A stretch of DNA of 64,000 bases from Pseudomonas fluorescens (lineage in GTDB: Bacteria; Pseudomonadota; Gammaproteobacteria; Pseudomonadales; Pseudomonadaceae). Location: NCBI RefSeq assembly GCF_019212185.1, contig NZ_CP078138.1, positions 5,624,501 to 5,688,500 of the forward strand, written 5' to 3'. The translations under genes and the position numbers were made by a program. Of the stretch, positions 19,922 to 35,605 are shown in pieces (position 1 is the stretch's first letter; every line of letters begins with the position of its first letter). The notes under the pieces were generated by a model, which saw only the letters and a list, made by a program, of their open reading frames with translations, did not search any database and had not been told where the DNA came from.

Positions 19922-21775
19922 ATGCTCAAACGCCTTGCCTGTCTGGCGCTGTTTGTCTGCGCCCCGCTGTCCGCCGCGCCTCATGTCGACAACCAACGTT
20001 TGCAGCAACTGGCCAACGACCCGTTCTGGATTTCCCTGGGTCACTACGAAACCGCCAAGCTGGGCGGTTGGCGCAGTTACATCAGTGACAAGAAATTCTT
20101 CCTCGCCGCTGACGGTGCCGAACACCCCGATGCCGAACTCGCGGCCACGGTCCAGGCGCTGTATGCGCCGGCCAACCTGGGCCAACAACACGCCCAATGC
20201 GTCTATCCGGCGCGCACTCGCTGGTTGCAGGCACAACTGAAGCTGGACGACTTACCGGCAGTCGACTGCAGCGAATTCAAGCAATGGTTCAAGGACGTCT
20301 CGCCCCACAGTGCGGTGATGATTTTCCCGGCGGCCTACCTCAATAGCCCCTCATCGATGTTCGGCCACACGCTGCTGCGGATCGATCAGGCCGATGTGCA
20401 AAGCGACAACACCGCGCTACTTAGCTACGCGATCAACTTCGGCGCCTACATCGAAGGTTCGGACAACAGCATTCTCTATGCCTGGAAAGGCTTGATGGGC
20501 GGTTATCCCGGCCTGTTCGCGCTGGTGCCCTACCAGGAGAAACTCTCGGAGTACCGCAGCCTGGAAAACCGCGACCTCTGGGAGTACCGACTGAACCTGA
20601 CCCAGGTCGAGACCGAACGCATGGTCGAGCACGTCTGGGAACTCAAGCAGATCCAGTTCGACTATTTCTTCTTCGATGAAAACTGCTCTTATCGTCTGCT
20701 GGAGCTGCTGCAAGTGGCTCGGCCAGGCCTGAAATTGACCGAGCAATTCCCGCTGACCGCGATTCCCACCGACACCGTCAAAGCCGTCAAGGACGCTGGG
20801 CTTGTCGAGAAGATTGATTACCGGCCGTCTCGGGAGCGGGAGTTGTTGAGTCGCGCCGAGCCCCTGTCCGACGCCGAGCAGCAGTGGGTACTGAACATCA
20901 GTGCCGACCAGAAACAACTGCAGGCCCCCGCTTTCACGGCCCTGCCACGGGATCGCCAGGCCCTGATCATCGATGCCGCCTATCGCCTCGAACGCTACCG
21001 TGCCAACGGTCAGGAACGCGACCCCGCGCGGGCGCAGCGCAGCTTCGAGTTGCTGCGGGCAATCAATCGCAACCCGGCACCGGAACTGTCAATCGAACGT
21101 CCGGGACTGCCGGAAGAGGGTCATGAGTCGCGCACCTGGCAAGCCGGCATCGGCACCCGCGGCGACCAGGCCTTCGGCGAGTACGGCCTGCGCATGGCCT
21201 ACCACGACCTGAATGACAACGCCGAGAGCTTCCCGCTGGGTGCGCAGATTGAAATCCTGCAAATGAAACTGCGCCAGTACGAAGGCAACCAATGGCAGTT
21301 GCAACAGCTGGACCTGGCGACCATTCGCTCCCTGACCCCGCGCAACGAACTGCTGCAGCCCTGGTCGTGGCAGGTGACTGGCGGCCTTGAAAGGGTGCCG
21401 GGCAAGCACGATGACGAAACCCTGGTCAGCCACGTCAACGGCGGTGCCGGTGGTACCTGGCAACTGGGTGAAGATGTATTGGGTTTTGCCCTGGGCACCG
21501 TGCGGGTCGAGCACAACAATGATTTCGCCGAGTTCATCTCGCCCGCCGCTGGCTTCAACACCGGCGTGCTGTGGCGCAACCCGCTGGGTAATCTGAGCCT
21601 GGAGGCCAAGGGCGACTATTTCACCAATGGTGAGGTGCGCCGTAGCTTGAGTCTGAATCAGCAGTGGGAACTGTCGCGCAACCTGGGCCTGCGCCTGAGT
21701 GCCCAACGCGAATTCAGCCACATCGCCTCGGCCGAGAACGAGGTGATGCTGGAATTGAAGTGGTATCACTACTGA
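19922..21775 (+). CDS. DUF4105 / Lnb-type periplasmic enzyme with C-terminal outer-membrane-like barrel
   Basis: This 617-residue protein has a signal peptide (MLKRLACLALFVCAPLSAAP). The central DUF4105 domain has His149 (SSMFGHTLLRID) and Cys255 (FDENCSYRLLELL), the His-then-Cys order of permuted NlpC/P60-like thiol enzymes. Lnb of Enterococcus, from the same family, is a lipoprotein acyl-transferase. From about residue 420 to the end there are alternating amphipathic strands, and the protein ends LELKWYHY with a terminal aromatic residue, suggesting an outer-membrane barrel. The frame also has an ATG at 19913. It stands alone after the DUF3015 gene. Confidence 0.8.
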   Translation: MLKRLACLALFVCAPLSAAPHVDNQRLQQLANDPFWISLGHYETAKLGGWRSYISDKKFFLAADGAEHPDAELAATVQALYAPANLGQQHAQCVYPARTRWLQAQLKLDDLPAVDCSEFKQWFKDVSPHSAVMIFPAAYLNSPSSMFGHTLLRIDQADVQSDNTALLSYAINFGAYIEGSDNSILYAWKGLMGGYPGLFALVPYQEKLSEYRSLENRDLWEYRLNLTQVETERMVEHVWELKQIQFDYFFFDENCSYRLLELLQVARPGLKLTEQFPLTAIPTDTVKAVKDAGLVEKIDYRPSRERELLSRAEPLSDAEQQWVLNISADQKQLQAPAFTALPRDRQALIIDAAYRLERYRANGQERDPARAQRSFELLRAINRNPAPELSIERPGLPEEGHESRTWQAGIGTRGDQAFGEYGLRMAYHDLNDNAESFPLGAQIEILQMKLRQYEGNQWQLQQLDLATIRSLTPRNELLQPWSWQVTGGLERVPGKHDDETLVSHVNGGAGGTWQLGEDVLGFALGTVRVEHNNDFAEFISPAAGFNTGVLWRNPLGNLSLEAKGDYFTNGEVRRSLSLNQQWELSRNLGLRLSAQREFSHIASAENEVMLELKWYHY

Positions 21776-21840
21776 CGCTGAACGCTTCCTCCACCTGGCT
21801 TTTGCGGTAGATCACAGAATCGACATCCGCCGCGAAACCC

Positions 21841-21950
21841 TTGCAGGAGCTGGCTTGTCGGGCCGCCCCATCGCAGCGAAGGCAGTGGGTCAGCCACCAA
21901 TGATGGTGGATTTATGCGCCCCATCGCTGGCAAGCGAGCCCCTACAGGCG
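21841..21950. repeat. Degenerate REP doublet
   Basis: CAGGAGCTGGCTTGTCGG (21844 on) and CATCGCTGGCAAGCGAGCCCC (21921-21941) are inverted REP copies of the GGAGCTGGCTTGCCAGCGA variant. About 80 bp of unrelated DNA separates them. Confidence 0.65.
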
Positions 21951-22057
21951 TTTGAGATCCATCGTTCAACACGCCCATCACACGCCTTTCACAATCACCT
22001 CACAAGCCCAATCGTAGTCTTCGGCCATTAGCCGCAAAAGCGGTTCGGGAGTCGACG

Positions 22058-22414
22058 ATGTGGCGTTGTTTCGCAGTGCTTAGTGTCCTGATGCTGATTG
22101 GCGGATGTCAGTCCACCCATGAAGAGCTGCTCGCCAAAGGTTATCCACCGGCCTTCGCCGACGGCTTCGACGACGGTTGCAGCAGCGGTCGGCAGGCTGC
22201 CGGGGCCATCAACGGGACATTTCGCAAAGACGTCCCGCGCTATCTGGAAGATGCCCGCTACGCCGAAGGCTGGAGCGATGGCTTTCACCAATGCCAGGCC
22301 ATGCGCGGAAGCCAGGATCGCGAGTCGTATCAAAGCCGGCATCTGGATGAACGCGAACGCGCCTGGCAGCAAGAGAAGGATCGGGACACCGCGCGAGCTT
22401 ATCGCTCGCAGTAG
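22058..22414 (+). CDS. Small lipoprotein
   Basis: The 118-residue product has the signal MWRCFAVLSVLMLIGGC with lipobox IGGC, so Cys17 is the lipidation site. The mature region has paired glycine/aspartate-rich segments (FADGFDDGCSSG and YAEGWSDGFHQC), which look like two copies of a short repeat. The C-terminus is highly charged. Gln follows the Cys, which suggests outer-membrane sorting. The family is unknown to me. Confidence 0.75.
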   Translation: MWRCFAVLSVLMLIGGCQSTHEELLAKGYPPAFADGFDDGCSSGRQAAGAINGTFRKDVPRYLEDARYAEGWSDGFHQCQAMRGSQDRESYQSRHLDERERAWQQEKDRDTARAYRSQ

Positions 22415-22485
22415 GTCGCTTTCGGATAACCCGCGAAACTAAAAGCCTGCCAGCATGGCCTAAACCCCATACAGGGAGAACCGCC

Positions 22486-24332
<1,847 letters not shown>

Positions 24333-24510
24333 TTATTGTCGTTGGAGAGATTGAGCCGGACTGTAACAAACGAAAGTGGCACTGTAACAGCGCAAAATGT
24401 CGCATTGATGAAATTAAATGGTGCACAGGATATAAATTAACCGCATTTTTTGAGTTTTATGCACCAGAAAAGAGATTCTCAGTCTGAATTCTGCACCATC
24501 CAATACACCC

Positions 24511-24582
24511 TTATCGCGGACAAGCCCGCTCCCACAACGGGAAATGGAGTTGGACTGTGGGAGCGGGCTTGCCCGCGATCAA
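24511..24582. repeat. REPIN (GTGGGAGCGGGC family)
   Basis: TTATCGCGGACAAGCCCGCT at 24511 and TGTGGGAGCGGGCTTGCCCG at 24556 are in inverted orientation around a 20-bp spacer. Both are the GTGGGAGCGGGCTTGCCCGCGA variant, which also occurs at 30476. Confidence 0.8.
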
Positions 24583-24610
24583 CTCACTGCCGTCTCAACT
24601 GAAATCCGCC

Positions 24611-24640
24611 AAAAAAAACGGAGCCCGAAGGCTCCGTTCT
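24611..24640 (-). terminator. Terminator of ettA
   Basis: The minus strand reads ACGGAGCC-TTCG-GGCTCCGT followed by eight T, a strong tetraloop terminator 20 bp after the ettA stop. Confidence 0.92.
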
Positions 24641-24661
24641 GCTTAGCAAACCAACCAGAAA

Positions 24662-26326
<1,665 letters not shown>

Positions 26327-26610
26327 AATGTGCACCTAGCGTCAGTAACGATTGAATAAAGCGGGTCAAGCCCGTGCAGGCCATGCGCGGCGCGGGCATG
26401 GACCGGGGTCAATGCCTGCTTGCGGTAAAAAAGCCTGAATTTCTGGGGCTGGAACGCCCTGCGTAACCGGCAAAGCTACCTCAATGCAGCATACCCGTCC
26501 AGCCGCGCAGGGCTGGCACTTTGCCACAACTCAAGGCATGCTAGCCGCCCTACGGGCGTCAGGCTTATAGTGCACGTCGCGCCAGTCCAGCCACACCGCA
26601 GGATTAGAGA

Positions 26611-29600
26611 TTGTCCAATGCCACCCCGCCATCCTTCCCGCGCGTGCAAAACACTGTGAGCGGATCGCCCCTGCGCGGTTCCCTGAAGGGCGCGCTGGCG
26701 ATGCTGGTATTGCTATTGCTCGGATTGTTGTTCTGGCAGTTGCTGGATCAACTGCGCGAAACCCAGAAAAACCAACGCCAGTACACCATCGATTACACCG
26801 CTGATCTGGCGGCGCAGGTCAGCTTGAACATGGCGCTGAATGCGCAGATTGCCCTGAATCTGCTACCAATCGTCGAACAACCTCAATCCGCCGACCAGCA
26901 GCAACTCCTGCTGCGCAAGCTTCAGCAGTCTTTGCCGGATGTGCTCAGCGTGGCCCTGCTCAGCCCCTCGGGCAAGGTGCTCGGCGACAGCGCCGCTGAC
27001 AGCAGCGACGCCGCTTATCTGAGTGAGCTGGTACAGCGCAGTCGCGCCCAGGCGCACTACTTCAGCAACGCCAATGACGGCTCAGTGGTGCACCTGTTGC
27101 TACACCAGGCCAGCGGTAACACGCGCGGCTATTGGGCGCTGCGCCTGCGACCGACGTTTTTCTCGTCGTTGACCAAGCAAGGCGACATGGCAATACGCCC
27201 GCTGTGGCTTGTGGAAAACCACATCACCCAGCAAATCATCAGTCGCGACGACCTGCTGCCTGCTGCACAGCCAAGCCGGCTGACTGCCGAAGACCAGACC
27301 AATACGGTGTTGACGGTCCCCTTGAGCAGTAGTGACTGGCAACTGCGCGGCCTGTTCGACCGGCAACGGGTCATCGAACAGTTGCTGCCAGCCTTTGTTG
27401 GCAAATGCCTGCTGGGGCTGGCCCTCTCCCTGGTGCCCTTCATCGCCTTGCTGAATATGCGCCGCCGGCAACGTCAGCTACTCGAGGGTCGCCGACGCTA
27501 CCAGGATATTTTCGACGGCACCGGCGTGGCGCTGTGCGTGATGGATCTTTCGGGCCTCAGGAGCGCTTTCGAAAGAGCCCGCCTGCAGAATCTCGAGCAA
27601 TTGCGTGCCTGCCTGGATAACTCCGCGCAACGCCAGCAACTGTTGCAGGAGCTACGCATTACCGAGGTCAATCAGGTCGCTCTGCACCTGCTCGGCGTCC
27701 AGTCGAGCGAGCACGCCTGGAAATTGCTGATCGAAGGCACTCCGCTGGATGACAACAGCATCGGCAACCTCCTGCTCGAGGCCGTGTTTACACAACAGAG
27801 CACCCTCGAAACCGAGATCAAGCTCAAGGATCGCGACGGCCGTGAACAGCATCTGTGGCTGGTGGTGCGCTTGCCCCATGAGCAGCATGATTTCCGCGCG
27901 GTGATCCTGAGCATCAATGACATCACCAGCCGTAAGCTGGTCGAACTGTCGCTGCTGGAACGCGAAGGCTTCTGGTCCGATGTGGTGCGCACGGTGCCTG
28001 ATCATCTTTATGTACAGGACGTGATCAGCCAGCGGATGATTTTCAGCAACCATCATCTGGGCCAGACCCTCGGCTACAACAAGACCGAACTGCACCAGAT
28101 GGGTGAGTATTTCTGGGAAATCCTCCTGCATCCCGAGGATGCCGAGCTTTACCATCGCATGCGCCAGGAGCAGCGCCAGACCGGTTATCGGCAACTGATG
28201 CAATGTCAGCTGCGTTTTCGCCACCGTGACGGCAAATGGCGTTGCTTCGACATCCGCGAACAGGCATTGGCCCGCGACCCGCACGAGCAGGTCACGCGCA
28301 TCATCGGCGTGGCCAAGGACGTGACCGACCAGATCGCCGCCAGCGAATCCTTGCGCGACAGCGAGCAGCGCTACCGCATGCTCGCCGAAAGCATCAGTGA
28401 CGTGATCATCTCCACCAACAGCAGGCTCTCGCTCAACTACGTCAGCCCCTCGGCGCAGGCCGTGCTCGGCTATGACGCTGACTGGATTTTCCATAACGGC
28501 TGGCAGTCGATCGTCGCCAATCCGCAACAACTGACCGGCATCTACAGCCTCATGGACCGGGTCAGCAAAGCCCTGAACAATCCGGAGCAACTGGCGCAAT
28601 TACGCAGCCAGGTGCAGACCCAACTGTTCCTGTTCGATTGTCTGCGCGCCGACGGCCGCAAGATCCCTATCGAGCTGCGGCTGGTGCTGGTGTGGGACGA
28701 CGCCGGAACCTTTGAAGGCGTACTGGGCGTCGGTCGCGATATCAGCCAACAGCGGCGCGCCGAAAAAGACCTGCGCATGGCCGCCACGGTGTTTGAACAC
28801 TCAACGTCGGCGATCCTCATCACCGACCCAGCCGGCTATATCGTCCAAGCCAACGAGGCCTTCAGTCGCGTCAGTGGCTACGAGGTTGCCCAGGTCCTCG
28901 ACCAATTGCCGAACATGCTCACCGTCGACGAACAACAGGAAGCCCACCTGCGCTATGTGCTCAAGCAATTGCACCAGCACAACACCTGGGAGGGCGAAGT
29001 CTGGCTCAAGCGGCGCAGTGGCGAACACTATCCGGCCTGGGTCGGTATCACGGCAGTGCTCGACGACGAGGGCGACCTCGCCAGCTATGTGTGCTTCTTC
29101 AGTGACATCAGCGAACGCAAGGCCAGCGAGCAACGGATTCACCGGCTCGCCTACTACGATGCCCTGACTCACCTGCCCAATCGCACGCTGTTCCAGGATC
29201 GCCTGCACACCGCCTTGCAAACGGCGCAGCGGCAGAAGTCCTGGGTGGTGCTGATGTTCCTCGACCTCGACCGCTTCAAACCGATCAATGACTCGCTGGG
29301 GCATGCCGCCGGCGATCGCATGCTCAAGGACATGGCCACTCGCCTGCTTGGATGTGTCGACGACGATGACACGGTAGCCCGCATGGGTGGCGACGAGTTC
29401 ACCCTGTTGCTGCAACCGCGCGCCACCCGTGAACAAGCCCTGAACCGGGCGATAAACGTGGCTGAGCAAATATTGGCCAGCCTGGTCAGGCCCTTCGTCC
29501 TCGAAGCCCGCGAATTCTTCGTTACCGCCAGCATTGGCATTGCCCTGAGCCCGCAGGACGGCAACGAGCTCAGCCAGCTGATGAAGAACGCCGACACGGC

Positions 29601-30459
29601 GATGTACCACGCCAAGGAGCGCGGCAAGAACAACTTCCAGTTCTACCAGGCCGACATGAACGCCAGCGCCCTAGAACGCCTGGAGCTGGAAAGCGACCTG
29701 CGCCATGCTCTCGAGCAGAATGAATTCGTCCTGTACTACCAGCCGCAATTCAGCGGCGACGGCAAACGCCTGACCGGCACCGAGGCCTTGCTGCGCTGGC
29801 GCCACCCGCGACGCGGACTGGTGCCGCCAGGGGATTTCATTCCGGTGCTGGAAGAGTTGGGGCTGGTGGTGGATGTCGGCGACTGGGTCATCAGCGAGGC
29901 CTGCCGTCAACTCAAGACCTGGCACCAGGCCGGTGTGCGCGTGCCAAAGGTCTCGGTGAACATTTCTACCCGGCAGTTCTCCGATGGTCAGCTCGGCAAC
30001 CGCATCGCCAATATCCTCAGGGACATCGGCCTGCCGCCGGCCTGCCTGGAACTGGAATTGACCGAAAGCATCCTGATGCGCGAAGTCAGCGAGGCCATGC
30101 AGATCCTCGCTGGCCTGAAAAACCTCGGCCTGAGTATCGCGGTCGACGACTTCGGCACCGGCTACTCCTCGCTCAACTACCTCAAGCAGTTCCCGATCGA
30201 CGTGCTGAAAATCGACCGCACCTTCGTCGATGGCCTGCCGTCCGGCGAGCAAGACGCGCAAATTGCCCGGGCAATCATTGCCATGGCCCACAGCCTGAAC
30301 CTGGCGGTGATCGCTGAAGGCGTGGAAACCCACGAACAACTGGAGTTTCTGCGCGAGCACGATTGCGATGAAGTGCAGGGGTATCTGTTCGGGCGGCCAA
30401 TGCCGGCCGCGCGCTTCGAGGCGCAGTTCAGCAATGATGCGCTCTTCGTTTTCGAGTAA
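26611..30459 (+). CDS. morA: MorA-like membrane sensor, PAS-GGDEF-EAL c-di-GMP enzyme
   Basis: This 1282-residue protein has a membrane helix near 28-47, a periplasmic sensor to about 260 and a second helix near 265-285. Several PAS/PAC units follow (about 300-850), then GGDEF and EAL. The GGDEF site is intact (RMGGDEF, 926-930), but the I-site position 917-920 reads DDDD, not RxxD. The EAL domain keeps EALLRW (Glu1058), [21 protein letters not shown] and the EGVET glutamate. It could therefore make and degrade c-di-GMP. The start is TTG at 26611 behind AGGA. The morA-glyA order agrees with PA4601-PA4602. Confidence 0.88.
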   Translation: MSNATPPSFPRVQNTVSGSPLRGSLKGALAMLVLLLLGLLFWQLLDQLRETQKNQRQYTIDYTADLAAQVSLNMALNAQIALNLLPIVEQPQSADQQQLLLRKLQQSLPDVLSVALLSPSGKVLGDSAADSSDAAYLSELVQRSRAQAHYFSNANDGSVVHLLLHQASGNTRGYWALRLRPTFFSSLTKQGDMAIRPLWLVENHITQQIISRDDLLPAAQPSRLTAEDQTNTVLTVPLSSSDWQLRGLFDRQRVIEQLLPAFVGKCLLGLALSLVPFIALLNMRRRQRQLLEGRRRYQDIFDGTGVALCVMDLSGLRSAFERARLQNLEQLRACLDNSAQRQQLLQELRITEVNQVALHLLGVQSSEHAWKLLIEGTPLDDNSIGNLLLEAVFTQQSTLETEIKLKDRDGREQHLWLVVRLPHEQHDFRAVILSINDITSRKLVELSLLEREGFWSDVVRTVPDHLYVQDVISQRMIFSNHHLGQTLGYNKTELHQMGEYFWEILLHPEDAELYHRMRQEQRQTGYRQLMQCQLRFRHRDGKWRCFDIREQALARDPHEQVTRIIGVAKDVTDQIAASESLRDSEQRYRMLAESISDVIISTNSRLSLNYVSPSAQAVLGYDADWIFHNGWQSIVANPQQLTGIYSLMDRVSKALNNPEQLAQLRSQVQTQLFLFDCLRADGRKIPIELRLVLVWDDAGTFEGVLGVGRDISQQRRAEKDLRMAATVFEHSTSAILITDPAGYIVQANEAFSRVSGYEVAQVLDQLPNMLTVDEQQEAHLRYVLKQLHQHNTWEGEVWLKRRSGEHYPAWVGITAVLDDEGDLASYVCFFSDISERKASEQRIHRLAYYDALTHLPNRTLFQDRLHTALQTAQRQKSWVVLMFLDLDRFKPINDSLGHAAGDRMLKDMATRLLGCVDDDDTVARMGGDEFTLLLQPRATREQALNRAINVAEQILASLVRPFVLEAREFFVTASIGIALSPQDGNELSQLMKNADTAMYHAKERGKNNFQFYQADMNASALERLELESDLRHALEQNEFVLYYQPQFSGDGKRLTGTEALLRWRHPRRGLVPPGDFIPVLEELGLVVDVGDWVISEACRQLKTWHQAGVRVPKVSVNISTRQFSDGQLGNRIANILRDIGLPPACLELELTESILMREVSEAMQILAGLKNLGLSIAVDDFGTGYSSLNYLKQFPIDVLKIDRTFVDGLPSGEQDAQIARAIIAMAHSLNLAVIAEGVETHEQLEFLREHDCDEVQGYLFGRPMPAARFEAQFSNDALFVFE

Positions 30460-30635
30460 ACGCTACTCAATCCCCCCTGTGGGAGCGGGTTTGCCCGCGA
30501 TGACGACAGCACAATCACCGCCGATCCCGGCATGAACGCCACTTGTCTGCGACTTGATGTCCTTTCATATGCCAGACAAAAGCCATTGAGTTAGAATGCC
30601 TCCCTTTTCCGCCCCCCCGATCCTTGAGGACCGCC
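30460..30635. other. morA-glyA gap
   Basis: This 176-bp gap contains the REP at 30476-30503 and a TAGAAT -10-like hexamer at 30590-30595, probably part of the glyA promoter. There is no hairpin typical of a morA terminator. Confidence 0.4.
30476..30503. repeat. REP element (single)
   Basis: CTGTGGGAGCGGGTTTGCCC lies in the morA-glyA gap. It is a single copy of the GTGGGAGCGGGC family with one C-to-T change. Confidence 0.7.
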
Positions 30636-31889
<1,254 letters not shown>

Positions 31890-31913
31890 TCAGCCCGCTA
31901 AAACCGCAGTCAT

Positions 31914-31943
31914 AAAAAAACCGGCACCTGTGCCGGTTTTTTT
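31914..31943 (+). terminator. Terminator of glyA
   Basis: CCGGCAC-CT-GTGCCGG is flanked by an A tract and a seven-T tract, 25 bp after the stop. It is potentially bidirectional. Confidence 0.93.
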
Positions 31944-32039
31944 ATGCTTGTTATTCTCAACAAAAAATCGAAAACAGCTCAAGACCAGCACTACGCAGGC
32001 GGACTTAAAATAAAGGGCTCACCCTAGCAGCGCATTCAT

Positions 32040-33011
32040 TCAATCTGCAGCAATCCGCGCAAACCCGTCACGAATTTTCCCTTCCGGCAGATCATCGGCA
32101 ATGAACACGATCACGCTTTCACGGGATTCGTCCTCAGCCCATTCGGTATCCCAATCGAAGCCATACAGCTTCAATACCCCTTGGAACACCAGGCGTCGTG
32201 GCTCACCGCGGATACTTAATACACCCTTGTAACGCAGCAGTTGCTTGCCGTGCTCCTCCAGCAGCTCATTCATGAACTCACTGAGTTTGTCGATATCCAG
32301 CGCCTTGTCGCTGCGCAACACCAGGCTGCTGATGCGATCGATGGACGGCGCCTTGCTCACCGGACGCAAACTCACCCCGCCGCCCAGGTCGGCGTTGAGG
32401 TTGAAGCCACGAACATCCAGCAGTTCGGCCAGATCAATCCGTCCATGCTCGACCACACGAATCGGTGCGCGACGATTGATCCGGGCCAGACGCTCGCTCA
32501 AGGCAGTGAAGGTCGCCTCATCCACCAGGTCGCGCTTGCTAACCAACAGCCGATCGGCAAACCCGATTTGTGCCTGGGCAATGGTCTGGCTCAGATGCAC
32601 ATCGGCGTGGGCCGCATCGACCAGAGTGATGATGCCGTCGAGCAAATAGCGCTCGCGCAACTCTTCATCAATGAAAAAGGTTTGCGCCACCGGTGCCGGG
32701 TCGGCCAGGCCGGTGCATTCGATCACCAGGCGGTCGAAGGCGATTTCGCCACTGTCCAGCCGCTCCAGCAGCAGGTACAGGGCTTTGGTCAGATCGGTGT
32801 GGATGGTGCAACAGACGCAGCCGTTAGACAGCGTCATCACTTGTACCGGCTCGTCGCCCAACAACTGGGTATCAATACCGGCGTCACTGAATTCGTTTTC
32901 GATCACGGCGATTTTCAGCCCGTGCTCGGCTTTGAGCAGGTGACGCAGCAAGGTGGTCTTGCCGGCACCGAGGAAGCCACTGAGGATCGTGACCAGAATG
33001 GGAGAGGACAA
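32040..33011 (-). CDS. CobW/COG0523 family GTPase (YjiA-like)
   Basis: The 323-residue G3E GTPase has the P-loop GFLGAGKT at 12-19, the metal-binding CxCC motif at Cys65-Cys67-Cys68 (SNGCVCC), an ECTGLADP switch region and a C-terminal CobW_C domain (RYKGVLSIRGEPRRLVFQGV). There is no histidine-rich linker, so it resembles YjiA rather than zinc-loaded YeiR/ZigA types. It is the last gene of the CstA-YbdD-GTPase set, as in E. coli btsT-yjiX-yjiA. The metal client is unknown. Confidence 0.88.
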   Translation of the reverse strand: MSSPILVTILSGFLGAGKTTLLRHLLKAEHGLKIAVIENEFSDAGIDTQLLGDEPVQVMTLSNGCVCCTIHTDLTKALYLLLERLDSGEIAFDRLVIECTGLADPAPVAQTFFIDEELRERYLLDGIITLVDAAHADVHLSQTIAQAQIGFADRLLVSKRDLVDEATFTALSERLARINRRAPIRVVEHGRIDLAELLDVRGFNLNADLGGGVSLRPVSKAPSIDRISSLVLRSDKALDIDKLSEFMNELLEEHGKQLLRYKGVLSIRGEPRRLVFQGVLKLYGFDWDTEWAEDESRESVIVFIADDLPEGKIRDGFARIAAD

Positions 33012-33056
33012 AATTGATCTCCTGTTTCACAAAACTAATGAACAACACAAAACAAA

Positions 33057-33146
33057 TGTGGGAGCGAGCCTGCTCGCGAAAGGGCCATCAGCTCCAACCA
33101 GGATGCTGACTGATACACCGCTTTCGCGAGCTGGCTCGCTCCCACA
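33057..33146. repeat. REPIN (GTGGGAGCGAGC family)
   Basis: TGTGGGAGCGAGCCTGCTCG (33057) and CGAGCTGGCTCGCTCCCACA (33127-33146) face each other, with CGAAAG/CTTTCG at the inner edges. It lies between ybdD and the GTPase gene and may protect or end the upstream message. Confidence 0.82.
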
Positions 33147-33176
33147 GGGGGACTGCACCAACCCAAGTCTGTCAGA

Positions 33177-33374
33177 TCAACAGCACTTGGGCCCACCCTT
33201 ACCGCCGTATCGAGCTTCCTGGCGCTCACGGAAGAACGCCTCGTAGCTCATCACCGGCTTGTCCGGGTGCTTGGTCTGCATATGCTCGACATAATTGTCG
33301 TAGTCGGGCATGCCGACCATCAGGCGCGCGGCCTGACCGAGGTACTTACCGAGGCGACTGAGGTCATTGAACAC
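33177..33374 (-). CDS. YbdD/YjiX family small protein
   Basis: This 65-residue protein reads [20 protein letters not shown], then [13 protein letters not shown], and ends GGKGGPKCC. The YbdD/YjiX family is nearly always encoded next to CstA/BtsT; here it starts 14 bp after the cstA stop. It is thought to act as a transporter accessory. The C-terminal Cys-Cys is typical. Confidence 0.93.
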   Translation of the reverse strand: MFNDLSRLGKYLGQAARLMVGMPDYDNYVEHMQTKHPDKPVMSYEAFFRERQEARYGGKGGPKCC

Positions 33375-33388
33375 GCTGCAATCCTCTC

Positions 33389-35455
33389 TTACGCATCCGG
33401 CAGAGCCTGGTATGGCGATTCTTTATCCGTGCGCTCTTTGCTGCCCCAGGCGGAAATACCGACCTTGAGTGCGAAGTACAGGATGCTGAAAACCACAAAC
33501 AGGAACAGCGCGGTCAGCGTGGCGTTGGTGTAGGCGTTGAAAATCACGTGTTGCATCTGCGCGATATCCTTGGCCGGAGCGAGGATCTGACCATTGGCCA
33601 GGGCATCGCTGTATTTTTTCGCCAGCGACAGGAAGCCAATCGCCGGGTTGGCATCGAACAGCTTGATGAAGCCTGCGGTGGTGGTGCAGATCAGCAGCCA
33701 TACCGCCGGCACCAGGGTGACCCAAATGTAGCGTTGGCGCTTCATTTTGATCAGGACCACGGTAGCGAGCATCAGCGCGATACCGGCGAGCATCTGGTTG
33801 GAGATGCCGAACAGCGGCCACAAGGTGTTGATACCACCCAGCGGATCGATCACACCTTGATAGAGCAGCCAACCCCACATGGCCACACAGCCGGCAGTTG
33901 CGATCAGGTTGGCAGTCCACGATTCGGTGCGCTTGAGCGCTGGCACGAACGAGCCCAATAGGTCCTGCAGCATGAAACGACCGGCACGGGTACCAGCGTC
34001 GACCGCGGTGAGGATGAACAGCGCCTCGAACAGAATTGCGAAGTGGTACCAGAACGCCATGGTATTTTCACCCGGCAGGACACTGTGCAGGATCTGCGCG
34101 ATACCCACCGCCAGGGTCGGGGCACCACCGGCGCGCGCCAGGATGGTGGTCTCGCCGATGTCGTGGGCCACCGCCTGCAGCGCTTCAGGAGTAATTGCAA
34201 AACCCCAGCTGCTGACGGTCTGCGCCACCGACACCACATCACTGCCAACCACAGCCGCAGGGCTGTTCATGGCGAAGTACACGCCTGGCTCGATCACCGA
34301 CGCGGCGACCATAGCCATGATGGCCACGAAGGACTCCATCAGCATGCCGCCGTAACCGATGTAGCGGGCGTTGGTTTCGTTATCCAGCAGTTTCGGCGTA
34401 GTACCGGAAGAAATCAGCGCGTGGAATCCGGAGACCGCGCCGCAGGCAATGGTGATGAACAGGAACGGGAACAGACCGCCTTTCCAGACTGGACCGGTAC
34501 CGTCGATGAACTGCGTCAGCGCCGGCATTTTCAGTTCCGGCATGGTCACCAGAATGCCGATGGCCAGGGCAATGATCGTACCGATCTTGAGGAAGGTCGA
34601 CAGGTAGTCACGCGGGGCGAGGATCAGCCAGACCGGCAGTACCGCTGCCACGAAACCGTAGCCGATCAGCATCCAGGTGATCTGGATCCCGGTGAAGGTG
34701 AACGCCTTGGCCCATACCGGGTCGGCGGCAATCTGCCCGCCTAGCCAAATGGAACCCAGCAGCAGCAACACGCCGATCACCGAGATTTCGCCAATGCGAC
34801 CCGGACGGATGTAGCGCATGTAAATACCCATGAACATCGCGATCGGGATGGTCGCCATCACCGTAAAGATGCCCCACGGGCTTTCGGCCAGCGCCTTGAC
34901 CACGATCAGCGCCAGCACCGCGAGGATGATGATCATGATCAGGAAGCAGCCAAACAGCGCAATGGTCCCGGGGATGCGGCCCATTTCTTCACGGACCATG
35001 TCACCCAGGGAGCGGCCGTTGCGCCGAGTGGACAGGAACAGAACCATGAAGTCCTGAACCGCACCCGCCAGCACCACGCCAGCGATCAGCCACAAAGTGC
35101 CGGGCAAATAGCCCATCTGCGCTGCCAGCACAGGCCCGACCAACGGACCGGCACCCGCGATCGCGGCGAAGTGGTGACCGAAAAGAATGTGTTTGTTGGT
35201 TGGCACATAGTCCAGACCATCGTTGTTGAGCACTGCGGGGGTGGCCCGCCGTGGATCGAGTTGCATCACGTTGTTGGCGATGAACAGACTGTAGTAACGA
35301 TACGCGACCAGATAGATGGCCACTGCCGCGACCACAATCCACAAGGCGTTGATCGCCTCGCCCCGACGCAATGCTACTACTCCGAGGGCGCACGCCCCGA
35401 CGATTGCCAGCACCAGCCAGGGTATGTGGCGGAGCGGGCTATTATTATTTTTCAT
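33389..35455 (-). CDS. cstA: CstA/BtsT-type carbon-starvation (pyruvate) transporter
   Basis: The 688-residue polytopic membrane protein has about 16-18 helices. Family marks include [40 protein letters not shown] and [13 protein letters not shown]. CstA/BtsT proteins take up pyruvate, with peptides also proposed, under carbon limitation. It heads the cstA-ybdD-GTPase operon. No sensor kinase pair (BtsSR) is encoded next to it. Whether it is CstA or BtsT cannot be decided from sequence reading alone. Confidence 0.92.
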   Translation of the reverse strand: MKNNNSPLRHIPWLVLAIVGACALGVVALRRGEAINALWIVVAAVAIYLVAYRYYSLFIANNVMQLDPRRATPAVLNNDGLDYVPTNKHILFGHHFAAIAGAGPLVGPVLAAQMGYLPGTLWLIAGVVLAGAVQDFMVLFLSTRRNGRSLGDMVREEMGRIPGTIALFGCFLIMIIILAVLALIVVKALAESPWGIFTVMATIPIAMFMGIYMRYIRPGRIGEISVIGVLLLLGSIWLGGQIAADPVWAKAFTFTGIQITWMLIGYGFVAAVLPVWLILAPRDYLSTFLKIGTIIALAIGILVTMPELKMPALTQFIDGTGPVWKGGLFPFLFITIACGAVSGFHALISSGTTPKLLDNETNARYIGYGGMLMESFVAIMAMVAASVIEPGVYFAMNSPAAVVGSDVVSVAQTVSSWGFAITPEALQAVAHDIGETTILARAGGAPTLAVGIAQILHSVLPGENTMAFWYHFAILFEALFILTAVDAGTRAGRFMLQDLLGSFVPALKRTESWTANLIATAGCVAMWGWLLYQGVIDPLGGINTLWPLFGISNQMLAGIALMLATVVLIKMKRQRYIWVTLVPAVWLLICTTTAGFIKLFDANPAIGFLSLAKKYSDALANGQILAPAKDIAQMQHVIFNAYTNATLTALFLFVVFSILYFALKVGISAWGSKERTDKESPYQALPDA

Positions 35456-35605
35456 TATTTTTTATTCCAGCCAGGTGGACTTGAGAGAAAGCCACCCCGA
35501 GTTTAGCGCCGATTACGGCAAAGACCATACTCGACAATGGTCTAGAGCCTCGCGCTGGCTGCCAGCGCCGGTCTATAGTCAGCCCAATCGCAGAGGAACT
35601 GCAGC

